Shown here: positions 43,201-54,885 of the stretch, piece after piece
How positions within the stretch are numbered: position 1 is the stretch's first letter
Layout of the letters: the number at the start of each line of letters is the position of its first letter
Assembly: GCF_040412425.1 (NCBI RefSeq)
Contig: NC_089749.1
Location: forward strand, 38,443,070-38,507,069
Source of the DNA: Macrobrachium rosenbergii
Taxonomy: Eukaryota; Arthropoda; Malacostraca; Decapoda; Palaemonidae
Direction: 5' to 3'
DNA: 64,000 nt
Notes under the pieces: model-generated
Seen by the model: the letters and a program-made list of their open reading frames with translations, nothing else
Told to the model about the DNA's origin: nothing
The model's database searches: none
Position numbers and translations under genes: made by a program

Positions 43201-43784
43201 AGTGAATAAGTGCGGATTCACTGATCGGGATTACAGAAAGAGAGAGAGAGAAAGGGAGAGCGAGAGATGATGTTGATAGTTTAAAATAATGAGCCATGGG
43301 ACCAAGTAAATTGAAGTGTAACCAAAACAAACCTCCAAGATGTGGGAAAGAAAGGAGGCGCTAGAGGAATCAAAAGGTCAGCAAAATTGACCTGATTTGT
43401 CCTTGCCAAAAGTGGGAGCAGATTGAACCATTAAGAGTGGAAGTAGACGCCTCTCAAGGAGGCTGGAGTTTTATTCAAATATAGGTCCAGAGTTCATTCT
43501 GATCAATTTTTAGCCAGAGTTACTGAAACCAAATTGTAGGATTGTGTCACTGGGCTCCTCTCTAACATCAAGAAATTTCTAAGTCCAGGGTGGCTGGTCG
43601 TGTGAAATAGTAGTGTTAGAATAAACTTTATGAAAACTGTGCCCGTGAATTCTTACCCTCCGGGAAAAAAGTGAAAAATATTAATAGACAATTTCAACCT
43701 AACTTACTGAGCGTCCTCATGCTATTTATCAAGTGAAAGTCAACAGACAGAAACAGAGTCATTCATATGTGGTGCAACGCAATA
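43201..43784. other. Intergenic DNA with (GA)n tract
   Basis: (AG)n microsatellite at ~43236-43266. The rest, including GGCGCTAGAGGAATC (~43357), has no recognised feature up to the point where DIRS copy D starts. Confidence 0.5.
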
Positions 43785-45600
43785 CAAAGAAAATCTGCAC
43801 CGCATAACACTCTCATCGAGCAGATCCAGGTAGAAACCCAGCCTCCCCAGGACGAAAACTTGTACGTGGCGGTGTCGGAGGAAGTGGCGGCCATAAACCT
43901 CGACCTGGAACCAATGAACACCGAACAGGACCAGGAGGTAGGTAGGAAGGTAAGTGAGGCAGTGGGGCGGGCTCCTTTGATCATCCACCGCTTCTTCTTT
44001 TCAGGGCTTTCGTAAATCTTTCTTACTTGGAGGACAGGCACAACTGGCTGTCCCTGCTGAAGAAGTCTTGAAGGCGAAGGGCTGAAGTCCGCGAATTCTC
44101 CCGTAGCAACCCTTTCCTCCGGTAGCTAATGATACTAGTCCGTGTTTCACGAAACAAGGCCACTCTCTCTGCTATGGGAGCGAGTTCGAGGGCAGTTAAG
44201 GCTAGCCCTCCCTTCGCCAACCTGCCTTTGATCCGAGGAGTTTGCCGCATGCTTCTGCAGAAGTTTACTGGAGGTGAATGCTAAGCTTAAATGTTTACGG
44301 AGAGGTTGCAGAGCCAGGAGAGTATGCTCTCCGTTCATGTGCTCCGTGTTCGGCGGTACATTACTCTCCCATTCCGGATGCCTCCCGCCCCTCCATTTGA
44401 CAAGGAAACCTCTGGCGCGGCCCTTCATGCTCCCGCATGAAGACACCCTGACGACGAGGGCTCCAGGTACACGCAGGCTTCAGGAGTTGGAATTTTCTTC
44501 CTCCTGACCTGTTGCCCCCTACCCAGGCCTTCGCCAGGTTGACGGAGGAAGCTTGCAGACGGAAGGTCCCAAGGAGACAGCTATCTTCCCAAGGGACCAG
44601 GTACAGTCTGCATTGCTGCGCACAGTTAATGAGTGGCAGGCGGAGAACACGAAGTTGACCCCCTTCAAGGGCAACTTCACAATGTTCTCGTTGGGGGATA
44701 AAATCCCAACCCCTTGCATGACTAAGGTGGCTCTTGGCGACTCCGCCTACATGCACGGAAGGTGTTACGTCACTTCAGTCTGTGGAGATTGATCCCACCT
44801 CTGATCTTCCCCGAGACGAAGAATTCTGGAAGGATGCTCCTCATACTTTTACATCGGGTAAGCTTGACCCAGATTGTGCATCCACCTTATTCAGTGAGCA
44901 ACTTCCAACCGCTGTGAAGCCCTCCTGAAAGCAGAGTTTGAGGCTAGTGTCATTGAGCCAATCACTGAACTCCCTGTGCCTGGCGGAACTACACCCAGTA
45001 ATGTACTCCGAGGGGAGTTGACCTTCCAGGTCCCAACGGTCTCTGTTAGCAGGGATTTCAGTCGACCTGTTTGACTTGGTAGCGGATGAACTGTCAGAAT
45101 ACATCTCCGCTGACGCTACCATAAGACATGAGCTCAACAAGCTAATGAAAAGCCCTCTGTGGCTAGTACCTTCCCAAGGAGGTCAGCAATGTCCTGGCTG
45201 AGGCAACCAGGCCACTCAAAGTCTGCGCCTCCCGTCAGTATTCTGCTTTCTCAAAGGAAAGCCCTAAGTCTGCCGGGCCCCAAACAGGCCAGGAAAGAGG
45301 ATACAGGAGGCACAGAATAGCATCACTCAACAAACCGCTGTCCAAGCTGTACCTGTCTCACAGCTGGCCAGCCTTCTACCTCAAGGCCCAGCCTCAACAG
45401 TTCGTGCTGGTGCAGCCAGCCCAGCACTCCCTTGCCGCACTCCACCGTGACGCCTCCTGTATATAACCTCCTATGAGGGCCAGGGTCGCTTGAGGTCTTA
45501 ACAGGAGCACAGGGGAGAGCAAGGCCTCTCTTCAGAGGCAAGGCTGCCTGCGATCCTCTCGGGAGAGGAGGTCGAGGTAGAGGAGGTGCCCACCTCCCAG
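43785..45600 (+). pseudogene. DIRS copy D Gag-like ORF1
   Basis: Opens in the TLIEQIQVETQPPQDENLYV segment (43808-43866) and the acidic LDLEPMNTEQDQ end (to ~43937). After a predicted intron (43938-44004, GTAGGT...TTTTCAG) it continues with SLADRH-like Lys/Ser-rich sequence, LEELEFSS (~44480), PRDQVQSALLRTVNEWQAEN (~44592) with LTPFKGNFTMFSLGDK following, a DATIRHELNKLMKSPLW segment (~45110-45160), then KARKEDTGGT and an Arg/Gly-rich tail (~45510-45590). Frames shift repeatedly. Confidence 0.7.
43938..44004 (+). other. Predicted 67-bp intron in copy D gag
   Basis: GTAGGTAGGAAGG...CTTCTTCTTTTCAG, at the same place as the gag introns of B, C and E. Confidence 0.55.
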
Positions 45601-47370
45601 TGAGACCAGGGGGGGTCAGGTGGGCGGCAGACTTCACCTGTTCAGGGACCAGTGACCTCAGTCCGTGGGCCCACAGTATAGTCTCCAAAGGTTTTGGGGT
45701 GGAGTTGATCAAGGGCCCTCCTCCGATCAGATTTCATCAACCGCCTTCCAAAGCTCCATGGACTTTGCAAGGAAATTATCTCCAAAAGAGGGCTGGCAAA
45801 GAAAGTGAGACACCTGAAATTTCAAGGCAGGCTGTTCAGTGTTCTCAAGAAAGACTCCAGTCAACAAAGGGTAATATTGGATCTGTCGCCTCAATCTTTA
45901 TACGACAAATTCTCGTGATGCTTACAACGCGCAGGTGCGACTTCTACTTCGTGGAGCCGCTACCACCTTATAGACTTTTCTGACGCGATATTATCACGCC
46001 CCGATTGCACGGAACTTCTCCCTTCCTAGGTTTCAGACCAGGTCGCCTACCTGCTCAGGTCATGCCATTCGGCTCAACATAGCACCCAGAATTTTCACGG
46101 CTGGCAGACACTGCAGTGCAGCAGTTACGTCCTGGGGATATCGCTGGCCGCATACCTGGACGATTGACAATTTGGGCATCTAGCCAAGGAGTGCCGAGAG
46201 CTACGTGCCATGGTGATCGCAGTTTCTGGAATCCCGAAGGCTTTCAGATAAACAGCGGGTCCAACCTAACTCCGGAGGTCTGATTTCAGTGGCTGGGTAT
46301 CCAGTGGGATCTGGTCTCGCATGCTGTCTATTCTGCCAGCCAAATGGAGAGAAATAGCCAAAGCCACCAGGCAATTCTCGCTAGGAAAGCCTCTTGCAGA
46401 ACGCAAGAAAGAACTTGTCTTCAGTTCACATCTGTAACAGACCTGCTCCTAAAAGCAAAACCCAGACATAAACAGAGGTGCATGAGACGAGCCAATGCCG
46501 GCTCAGGACAAGTGTGTCTTTAATTCTCCGTGTTGAGGAAAGACTCTGGCCATGTCCACAGTCAAGGGTCTCTTTCGAAGTCGTTCCCCTTCACCCCTTC
46601 CCCAGCCTCCTCTAATAATCCACACAGACGCTCGTTAAGCGCTGGGGAGGGTACTCACCGTTATAGTGCTGCACAGGGGTACATGGTCCACATTGTCTGG
46701 CTGGGTTCCACATAAACATTTTGGCAAGCATGGCAGTGTTTCTAACTCTGAAAAAATCTGGCTCTACCAACCAGGATTCATATCAGGCTGGTGCTGGACA
46801 GCACAGTAGTGGTATATTGCATAAACAGAGGGGGTTCAAATCTAGCTGGATAAACCATGATGATAGCCATTTTCTCTCTGGCGGAGAAGACGGCTGGCAT
46901 CTGTCAGCTACCCATCTAGCAGGTCTGTCGTCATTGCAGACTCCTGTCCAGGCAACTCCGCTGGAGTCAGAATGGTCCTGGACGGGCTTCTTTCAGATGG
47001 ATATGCCGTCAGGTTCCGGCCTTCAGGTGGACTTGTTTGCCACGGAGAGCAATCACTAAACTCCTTGTTATGTTGCTCCAACCTGGATCCCTCGCTCACG
47101 CCACGGACGCAATGTCAGTGGACTGGAACAGATGGCAGAAAATCTATCTATTTCCGCCAAATAAACCTGTTGATGAAGGTGTTGCACAAGCTCCAGGCCA
47201 TTCAAAGGTCATAATCTCTGGTAGTCTCTAACCGGCCGAAGAGCACTGGTTCCCTCTTCTGGAGCTCAAACCACGGAAGAATAAATACCCAAGCCACAGC
47301 TGACTCAAGTAGTGCAACATCGATCGTGCCAGCTTCCTCAGCACCCTGAAATGCCCTGGCTTTATGGACT
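45600..47370 (+). pseudogene. DIRS copy D reverse transcriptase-RNase H-methyltransferase
   Basis: RT: FTCSGTSDLSPWAHS (~45627), VRHLKFQGRLFSVLKK (~45808), MPFGSTxxAPRIF-like (~46062), YLDD at 46153-46164 followed at once by a stop (TGA for TGG). RNase H: TDARSLSAGEG-type mutated segment (~46627), LVLDSTVVVYCIN (~46792). Methyltransferase: VDLFATESNH (~47027), TDAMSVDW (~47103) and LFPPNKPVDE in place of FPPINLL (~47150). Numerous single-base losses; non-functional. Confidence 0.75.
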
Positions 47371-48270
47371 TTATGAAATTCCGCCGCTCAGAGGTGCTGA
47401 TATTGATCCTTGGCATTACTTTGTTTCTGGAATCAGATAAAAGAGATTCTACCTCAGACAGTGCATGATTCCAGTAGTTAAAAAGTTAGCATCTTTTTTG
47501 GTGAATCTGTGCTCGTCATGACCACCACTTGGCAATATCACTTTTAGGGTCACTGTTTGAAAGGTCTGCCCGGCCACCATTACCACAGCGAAATCAGCTT
47601 TGAAAAAGGTGTTTTGCAAGGCTTCAAGATTGATTTAACAGATTCATTTTTCTTATCCATTCCCAGAGCATGCGCCGTTGAGACCAGCGATCATTCACAT
47701 ACGGTTTCCTGGTTTCTTAACGATGTTCTAAAATTAGCCCTAGAAACTAATAACGATCAACGTTCTTATCTGAATCTGTTAAGGAAGACGCCGTTCACTA
47801 GTTCAGCTTCAGGTGCCAGAATATCAGAACTGTCTGCTCTCTCAGAGGTGCTAATCGATTTTCTCATTAGAGAAGTTCTGCTTTCCCAATAAAGGTTCTT
47901 AGCAAAAATGAAGACCTCAGGAGGTGGTCGCCTTGAAGGTTGTTCCTCTTCCACAAGACCTGTCTTTATGCCCAGTTGCTACCTGAGGGCCTACTTTACG
48001 GAGAACTTCTCTCATATTTCAGTCTGGTCCTCTTTATCAGGGAAAAAGGGAGGAACGCTTTCTTTAAAGGCTATCAGACAACAAAATTCTATACTTCATT
48101 ACAGTTAATCCCGGATTCAGTCCCAAGGTTCATGATATCCCGAGCAGTGGCTACCTCCACTAATTGTTTTCATACCATGAATTTTGATGAGCTGAAGAAG
48201 TATACTTATTGAAATCTCCATCAGTGTTCAAACGCCACTATCTGAAATCACTGGAAGCTCTGAAGTTCTC
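47300..48270 (+). pseudogene. DIRS copy D tyrosine recombinase
   Basis: Box I SASGARISELSALSE with Arg at 47818-47820. Box II begins HDI at 48131 but an extra C shifts the frame before the Arg. The KRHYL tyrosine is kept at 48239-48241. The N-terminal arm is damaged around 47465-47600. Confidence 0.75.
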
Positions 48271-48747
48271 ATGGCTGTAGGGGAGATTGTTCCTCCACCT
48301 TAAATTAACCTTTAATCCCTATCCTCCCCCCGCTCCTTGACTCATTTACTTGCCCTGCCATATTTTCCTGACCAGACATGCTTCACAGCCCTCGCCTCAT
48401 ATTATGATGTACACCTTATGTGTTAGTTTTTAAGTTTCATATACGTTATGTTTACTGTAATTTAGTTTTAAGCCTGAGGTACCTTTATAAATTTTCTGTC
48501 GCTTTATTTAGTTTTAGTACCTTCCCATTATAGTATTATTTATGTACATAGTTGTTTCATGTCCTCTACTTTGATATTAATTGTAACTCTAGTTATAACT
48601 CAGTTTATCTTGTCTATACTTTGGTATTTAATCATGTTTTGAGGATAATTAAAACTATTTTCAGTAATAGTGTTTTTATACATGTCCACCTAACTGTTTG
48701 CCCTTTTTAGACTTTCTCACCAGCGCTTAGTACGATTCTCTGTCATG
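48271..48747 (+). other. DIRS copy D 3' UTR
   Basis: Non-coding, AT-rich; opens with ATTGTTCCTCCACCTTAAATTAACC, the counterpart of TCATCTCCCCACCTTAATTAATC in C, and ends with TACGATTCTCTGTCATGATTTCAC leading into the ICR. Confidence 0.65.
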
Positions 48748-48837
48748 ATTTCACTGCTGACATAGGACTAGGCTCAGAAAAGGGATTTTGACAAAGGAAA
48801 AATCTATTTCTGAGGGAGGCCCTGTGTCACCCGGTGA
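48748..48837 (+). repeat. DIRS copy D ICR
   Basis: TTTCACTGCTGACATAGGAC and GGCTCAGAAAAGGGATTTTG join the left-end complement to the right-end complement ACAAAGGAAAAATC...CCTGTGTCACCCGGTGA. It preserves a clear junction CAGAAAA/GGGATTTTG. Confidence 0.85.
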
Positions 48838-48893
48838 CCCTCCCAGGATCTAGATTTCCCTCCCCGAGTAGGCATACCAAGCTTGTGGGGGGT

Positions 48894-49227
48894 GCTAGCC
48901 TGGAATGAGTATAGATGGCGCTTTGGGTCATCGGGTTACGGCAGGTGGAAAGGGGGCGTAGATCGGCTCCTCAATGCTCCGGGTTTCGTCATTGGATGCT
49001 CGGCAGAGTGCAGTCCTGTGGCAGTGACAGCAATCACTCACCCTTATCTATACCGACGCCCATTTCATAATAGTGTTCGATCGGGGGTAGTAACCCAGCA
49101 TTTCCTGATAGCTTTTTCTCTGGTATATTTTAGCAATATCTATACCAAGAAATTCGTGCTTAATAGGAATTTCACCGGGTGACACAGGGCCTCCCTCAGA
49201 AATAGATTTTTCCTTTGTCAAAATCCC
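48894..49227 (+). repeat. DIRS copy D right ITR
   Basis: From GCTAGCCTGGAATGAGTATAG through GGGGTAGTAACCCAGCATTTCC and TTTTCTCTGGTATATTTTAGC to AAATAGATTTTTCC and TTTGTCAAAATCCC; then TTATATCAGC of host DNA. Confidence 0.85.
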
Positions 49228-49493
49228 TTATATCAGCTAATTCTGGAGGTTCATGCAGAGTGACTTATGATAATTCAGTACTGAGAGAAATTGAATAACA
49301 GGCAAGAATTAGTTTAGCCTACACTGTGGTATATCGTATACATATATGGCAGCATAGCCTACATTATACTGTACTCTATATTCACATATTAATATCGTAT
49401 TATACAAACATCAAAATAACAAATATGCATCTTTTACATGGATCTTTTAAAATGTTATGCTTTAATTCACTGCATCCTATAATATTGTATATG
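49228..49493. other. AT-rich flank right of DIRS copy D
   Basis: No feature recognised apart from TATA-rich tracts. Confidence 0.5.
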
Positions 49494-51960
49494 TTCTTAT
49501 ACTGCTTTTGTATTATAAACTGCGATCATAGCGATCAATGCTTTTTGTTTGGAAATCGATTACGAGGTAAGTTTATTTCGCCGTATTTAACTCAGTTCAG
49601 AGCGCTTTTCTTGCTTCTAGTTAGCGTACGACTACAAAAATTTCAACCTTCAGTTAACTTTGGACTCTAACCGAAATGGTCGAAAACGCAATTGTAAGCT
49701 AAAACTCTTACATTCTAGTAATATTCAATCATGTACCTTCATTTGCAACAAATTGGAAGTCTCTAGCACAATATTTCGATTTATGGTGAATTTTTGAAAA
49801 AACTTTTTCTTACTCACGGCAGTAACTCAGCGAAAATTTCATAAATTCTTTCGTCATTTTGTCGTAATTTTTGCACTGTTCTATATTAGCCGTTACATAA
49901 AGTTTTATATATGAAAATGTGCGCAATTTCATGTACAATACAGCAAAATACAACCCATGGTTGTAGCTTTTATCAGTTTGGAAATATTTTCATATAAACC
50001 ACGATAACTGCCAAAATTTCAACCTTCAGTCAACTTTGACTTCCGAAATGGTCAAAAACGCAATTTTAAGCTAAAACTCTTACGATCTAGTAATATTCAA
50101 TCATTTACCTTCATTTTGCAACCAATTGGAAGTCTCTAGCACAATATTTCGATTTATGGTGAATTTTTGAAAAACTTTTTCCTTACGTCGCGCCAGAAAT
50201 TCTTTTCGTCACGTTGTTGTAATGTTTGCACTGTTTTATATTAGTCGTTACATAAAGTTTTATATATGGAAAATGTGCAATTTCATGTAGAATACAACAG
50301 AAAAATAACTCATGGTTGTAGCTTTTATCAGTTTTGAAATATTTTCATATAAATCACGATAACTGCCAAAATTTCAAGCTTGGTCAACTTTAACTCGGCG
50401 AAATGGTAAAAAACGCAATTATAAGCTAAAACTCTTACATTCTAGTAATATTCAATCATGTACCTTCATTTTGCAACAAACTGGAAGTCTCTAGCACAAT
50501 ATTTCGATTTATGGTGAATTTCTGAAAAAAAATTTTTTTACGCCTGCGTCTCTGGTAACTCGGCCAAACATCTCAGAAATTCTTTCAGTCATGTTGTCGT
50601 AATGTTTGCATCGTTTTACATTAGTTGTTACATAAACTTTTATATATGAAAACGAAATTTCATGTAGAATACAACAGAAAATAGCTCATGGTTGTAGCTT
50701 TTATCAGTTTTGAAATATTTTCACATAAATCACGATAACTGCCAAAATTTCAACCTTCGGTCAACTTTAACTTCGACGAAATGGTCAAAAAACGCAATTG
50801 TAAGCTAAAGCTCTTACATTCTAGTAATATTCAATCGTTTAACTTCATTTTGCAATAAATTGGAAGTCTCTAGCACAATATTTCGATTTATGGTGAATTT
50901 TTAAAAACATTTTCCTTACGTCCATGCGGTAACTCGGCGAACATCTCAGAAATTCTTTCATCTCGTTGTCGTAATATTTGCACCGCTTTATATTAGTCGT
51001 TACATAAGTTTTATATATGAAAATGTGCAATTTCATGTACAATACAACAAAAATAACTCATGGTTTTAGCTTTTATCGTTTTGAAATATTTCCATATAAA
51101 TCACGATAAATAGAAAAATTCGACTTTTTCGGTCAACTTTAACTCAACCAAATGGTCGAAAACTGCAATTGTAAGCTAAAACACTTTACAGTCTAGTAAT
51201 ATTCAATCAATTAGCTTCATTTTTCAACAAACGGGAAGTCTCTAGCACAATATTTTGATTTATGGTGAATTTTGAAAAAAAAAAAAATTTTTTTACGTCC
51301 GCGGCGTTACAAATTCATGCATCATTTGTGATAATATTTTCTCTGTGTTGCTTTGATCGTTTTAAAATTTGTTATATACCAAAATCATCACAATTTAGTG
51401 TACAATACAACTAAAAAAATTAACTCATTAGCTTTAACGTTTTGCTTACAGCGTGATTTGTATACAATTATATGAGTTTTTTTTGCTGTCATATATTCCA
51501 ATATTTATATATGATAATGATATTTTTCATTTCTGATGGTTGCATACTAAACTTCAGGCAATGACAAAAAAATGAGCCAAAAATGAACTCTTAATCTTAA
51601 AAACTAAAAGCGTTGTGATTTTTGAAAAAACTTTTTCCGCTTTCAGCGCTAACTCAACAACGCCCACCGGCATAATGGGAGACATTTTTTTGTAAATAGG
51701 GCTTGGCGTTAAAGGGTTAATTTAGCTATTGTTTTTTAATAGATGACATTGGCCATTTGGGGGCATGTTTGTTTTGTTATAAAAAATAAAGATTTCGTTC
51801 GCTATTTTCACTTGATTCCATCATAATGCGAGCTTTACGTACTTATCATTTGGGCGTAAAAATAGCAGTAATTTGTGTTCTTTCATGCCCAGTAGTTTTG
51901 ATTAAAATACTTTCTCTCCAATTTTAATTATGGTCAAGTTTCATCCATGTTGCCAATGCA
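49494..51960. repeat. Repeat element carrying a five-unit ~370-bp tandem array
   Basis: Same family as 20030-21340. Left flank 49494-49600 matches 20060-20150; right flank 51820-51960 matches 20350-20500. Between them the array (49641-~51330) and its extension to 51620 are inverted relative to the 20-kb copy. Non-coding. Confidence 0.7.
49641..51330. repeat. Tandem array, five units of 355-379 bp
   Basis: The landmark TCTAGTAATATTCAATC recurs at 49714, 50086, 50441, 50820 and 51192. Each unit also holds AACGCAATTNTAAGCTAAAA, GGAAGTCTCTAGCACAATAT, TTCGATTTATGGTGAATTT, CGTAATNTTTGCA and TCATGGTTGTAGCTTTTATC. The last unit is the most diverged. No open frame runs through it. Confidence 0.9.
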
Positions 51961-52650
51961 CGATAATTTATAGTCATTAGCAGCTTGAACATTGTTTTCT
52001 CAGTTTCAGCTACAACTTGCAGCTTACATTTTAGCAGTTTATTTCCTTGCCAGACTTTTATCCATACCGAATAAGGGTATAATGTAAAAATACATTAGTC
52101 CTATTCTACTTAACGTTATTTGTACTACAGCTACGGTAATTGTTTACTATTGTACGATGGTTGAAATACAAGCGAACAGCTATTGTTATCTGATTCGGTT
52201 ATAAGAAAAACAAGTTTCTCGTTCGGTTGTTTATGGCTGTACACATTTACACAAGAGTATAACGTTACTGACAATACTTTTATCATTCTCTTCTACTTTT
52301 TTAACTAGAAGATGGGATAGAGATGGAGGAAAAGAAGGTGGTCTATTGCAATTTGGTCTCTCTTGCTGCCTGATTGTACGCTGCTGCCTGGGCCCGCGTG
52401 AAATTTAAAAATATTTTCTAAATATTGTCGTATCAGTATTAATTGCTTACCCCATCGAAAATCGAATTATCTTAAGGTGAATTATCATAACTAAAGCACT
52501 ACCTGGGTACCTGAGTATTTTAATAGTTTTATCACAAAAAGTGCATTTAGTCATGAAAATTATATGAAAATACAGTAATTAGTGAATATTTCTCAGTGAA
52601 AAATACCGCAAATGGATAAATTTTCAGCAAATAATGCGTATATATATTCT
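51961..52650. other. Unassigned AT-rich DNA
   Basis: No gene. Contains a GAAAATACAGTAATTAGTGAA string (~52568) shared with ~19826. Confidence 0.5.
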
Positions 52651-52900
52651 GCCAAATCTGCCGTACTTGTTTACCAATCGAGAGTGGGGAAACTGTAGTT
52701 TTGGCATTAACCCACCTCCACCATGATAGCTAATTGGTACGTTTGAACACATAGCTCTTTTAATGAATTATTTTTATCACATTACTGTGATTTATATAAA
52801 ATCATTAAGCTACAAATGTCATTTAATATCCAATTCAAGCTACTTCAAGAATATCCCTGAAAGGAAATTATCACCAAAGGGGAATTATAAGTGATAAATG
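52651..52900 (+). repeat. Interspersed repeat, copy 1 (with unoccupied TTAA site)
   Basis: CTGCCGTACTTGTTTACC, CATTAACCCACCTCCACCATG, ATAGCTAATTGGTACGTTTG and AAGCTACAAATGT occur in this order. The same order is found in copy 2 (52997-53062 plus 54648-54770), where a transposon splits it at TTAA. Here the TTAA (52707-52710) is uninterrupted. Confidence 0.75.
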
Positions 52901-53062
52901 GATTGATACTGAAGTGTCTCGAACACTCGACACAGCAACCTCCAACGACTCCAGTCAACGGTCAAACCACTTAGCCATCAAGAGAGGCATAAGTTAATGC
53001 CGAATCTGCCGTACTTGTTTACTTATTGAAAGCGGGAAAATTGTACTTAGCATCAGCATTAA

Positions 53063-54647
53063 GGGGATCGGCCAGTTTCCCACTTTTTTAATGACAGGTT
53101 GTTGATATATAGGGGGTTTGTTTAAGCACATTATGTGGAACTTCTTGGGAAAAATTTTTGGTCACTGACCTTAGGTTTTTGTCCATAGTGATTTCCTTCT
53201 GCCAAAATTGGCCATTTTCTGTTGTACTTCCTCTTCTTTGCTTTTAGCTAATTTTAAGGGATGGGATTTGAACAACGTATAAAACACATATGAATCTTCA
53301 ATAAAATGCCAGGATTTTTTATTTTTCAATTCTTCTTTGAGATATGATTTTATTTTTTTTTTTATGAAATTTTCCTGGAAAAATAACAGAAAAAATGACC
53401 AAAAATCAGCAACTCAAAATATTAAAAATCTCTGACAGTTTATTAATCTACCATGTTTCCCCATGTTATATATAAATTTCATTTAGATGGGTCCAATACT
53501 AAGGGAGAGATGCATTTTAAAACGAAAAACTTATGTTTTGAGAAAAGGCCTTCAAAGTTTTAGTTCCATAAAAAAAAGTAAAGGGCTTTCAAAGACTGTG
53601 TTACAATTAATTTTATGGTTTTAATTTTTATTTTTCAATTCTTTATTAATTAATGCAAAATGATTATAAATAAGAATATTAATTGATTATTTATGTGCCT
53701 AAGACACATTATTATAAATTTTAGGTTTGGTCCCCTGTCTGATCTTGTTGCAAGGTATTACTCTAGGGTATCATCTAGGTAATGCCTACACTACTTTATT
53801 AGTGTCTTGAATCCATCCCTTGCCAAATGGATCCTGGGAATTACTTTACATTCACAATTAGGGATTTGATTCAAGTAATTCATCAAGTCTTGCTTCACTT
53901 ATTATGATCATGTTTATTTTCAGGATCGTCTATAATATCAGCCTCGAGCTACTGCTTTCTTCTTCTAAAATATCTTTGCCCTTTAGTAGTGGAACGAATA
54001 AAGAGGCGTTTAGGTGGATGTGGTTGGTCTCTGGTCAGCAGAGATCACTGCCTGTGCCGTTTGCTGGGCGACAGCTCTCTCTCTGGGGAGTCGCTCCATT
54101 CCCTCTATGGCACTAATTTCTTGAATTCTTTCTTCTACTTCTCGCCTGGACTTTTCCACTTGGCTTTTCCGCATTCTAGAAGCATGAAGTGAACTCTTGG
54201 ACCTTTTAGGCATGGTGAAAAAATAAAAACACCGCAGAAAATACAGAGTTCAGTCAAGGCTAGCGAGCGGGAAAAACGTGACCTAGCTTGGAAGTTTATA
54301 GGCAACTCTCGGCCACAGTCGGCATCATGGCATGACGCGTGCGTTGTCATGGCTAGGAATAACTAAAAAGGTGCCAAGTAGGATATTATTGACATTATAC
54401 ATTTCATTTCAAAGGAAGTTTTCGTAACATATATCGCAAAAACTATACCAGACTAAATCATTTGCGCTACTGGTGTTTTATGGGTATATAGTTATTGTTA
54501 CATTTGAGGCCATAACTAGAGAAATAAAGCAAATTTTAGCATAATACTTTGTGGACACATTCTTGAACCCTATATGAAGCCATAGAATTTTTTTCAGCAA
54601 ATCAAATTTTTTGAAGATTTTTTTGGTTTTTTAGGCAGCCGATCCCC
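53063..54647 (-). mobile_element. TTAA-specific non-autonomous DNA transposon (piggyBac- or Kolobok-type)
   Basis: About 1.6 kb bounded by GGGGATCGGCC and GGCAGCCGATCCCC, i.e. TIRs of ~10-11 bp, and flanked on both sides by TTAA (53059-53062, 54648-54651). Removing it restores GCATTAACCCACCTCC, as seen at the empty paralogous site 52703-52718. TTAA duplication points to piggyBac or Kolobok superfamilies; the GGGG terminus does not decide. Only one short gene-like frame (54213-54010) is inside and no transposase catalytic domain is seen. Strand is taken from that frame. Confidence 0.75.
54010..54213 (-). pseudogene. N-terminal fragment of an unidentified protein inside the TTAA element
   Basis: 67 codons starting MPKRSKSSLHASRMRK, very Lys/Arg/Glu-rich and probably helical, ending in PTTST before a stop. 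Basic MPxRSK-type N termini are seen in several transposon-encoded proteins, but no domain is identifiable. It may be the first exon of a lost transposase. Confidence 0.4.
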
Positions 54648-54885
54648 TTAACCCACCTCCACCATGATAGCTAATTGGTACGTTTGGAGCATGCAGATCT
54701 TTTTATGAATCTTTTTATAACATCACCATGATTTATATACAATTATTAAGCTACAAATGTTGTTTATTATCAGTTCACGCTACATGTTCCAAACGTACAA
54801 CTTAGCTATCATGGTGGATGTGGGTTAATGCCGACACTAAGTACAATTTCCCTGCTCCCGATGGGTAAACAAGTAGCTTAAGGGG
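54648..54885. repeat. Interspersed repeat copies 2 (right part) and 3 (inverted)
   Basis: 54652-54770 continues copy 2 after the TTAA insertion. 54780-54885, read in reverse, gives CTTGTTTACCCATCGGGAGC, GGCATTAACCCACATCCACC and ATGATAGCTAAGTTGTACG, an inverted third copy, so copies 2 and 3 form a fold-back. Confidence 0.7.

Larger units (their letters stand above)
43785..49227 (+). mobile_element. DIRS copy D, 5'-truncated
   Basis: Starts inside the gag upstream exon and runs through gag, RT-RNase H-methyltransferase, recombinase, 3' UTR, ICR (48748-48837) and right ITR (48894-49227). No left ITR, leader or Cys/His exon. By its RT and methyltransferase wording it is closer to copy E than to A and C. 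Full of small deletions. Confidence 0.85.

Noticed and set aside
49641..51330. CRISPR-like periodic array
   Set aside because: Units are 355-379 bases of continuous similarity without short repeats alternating with unique spacers; it is a satellite-type tandem repeat.
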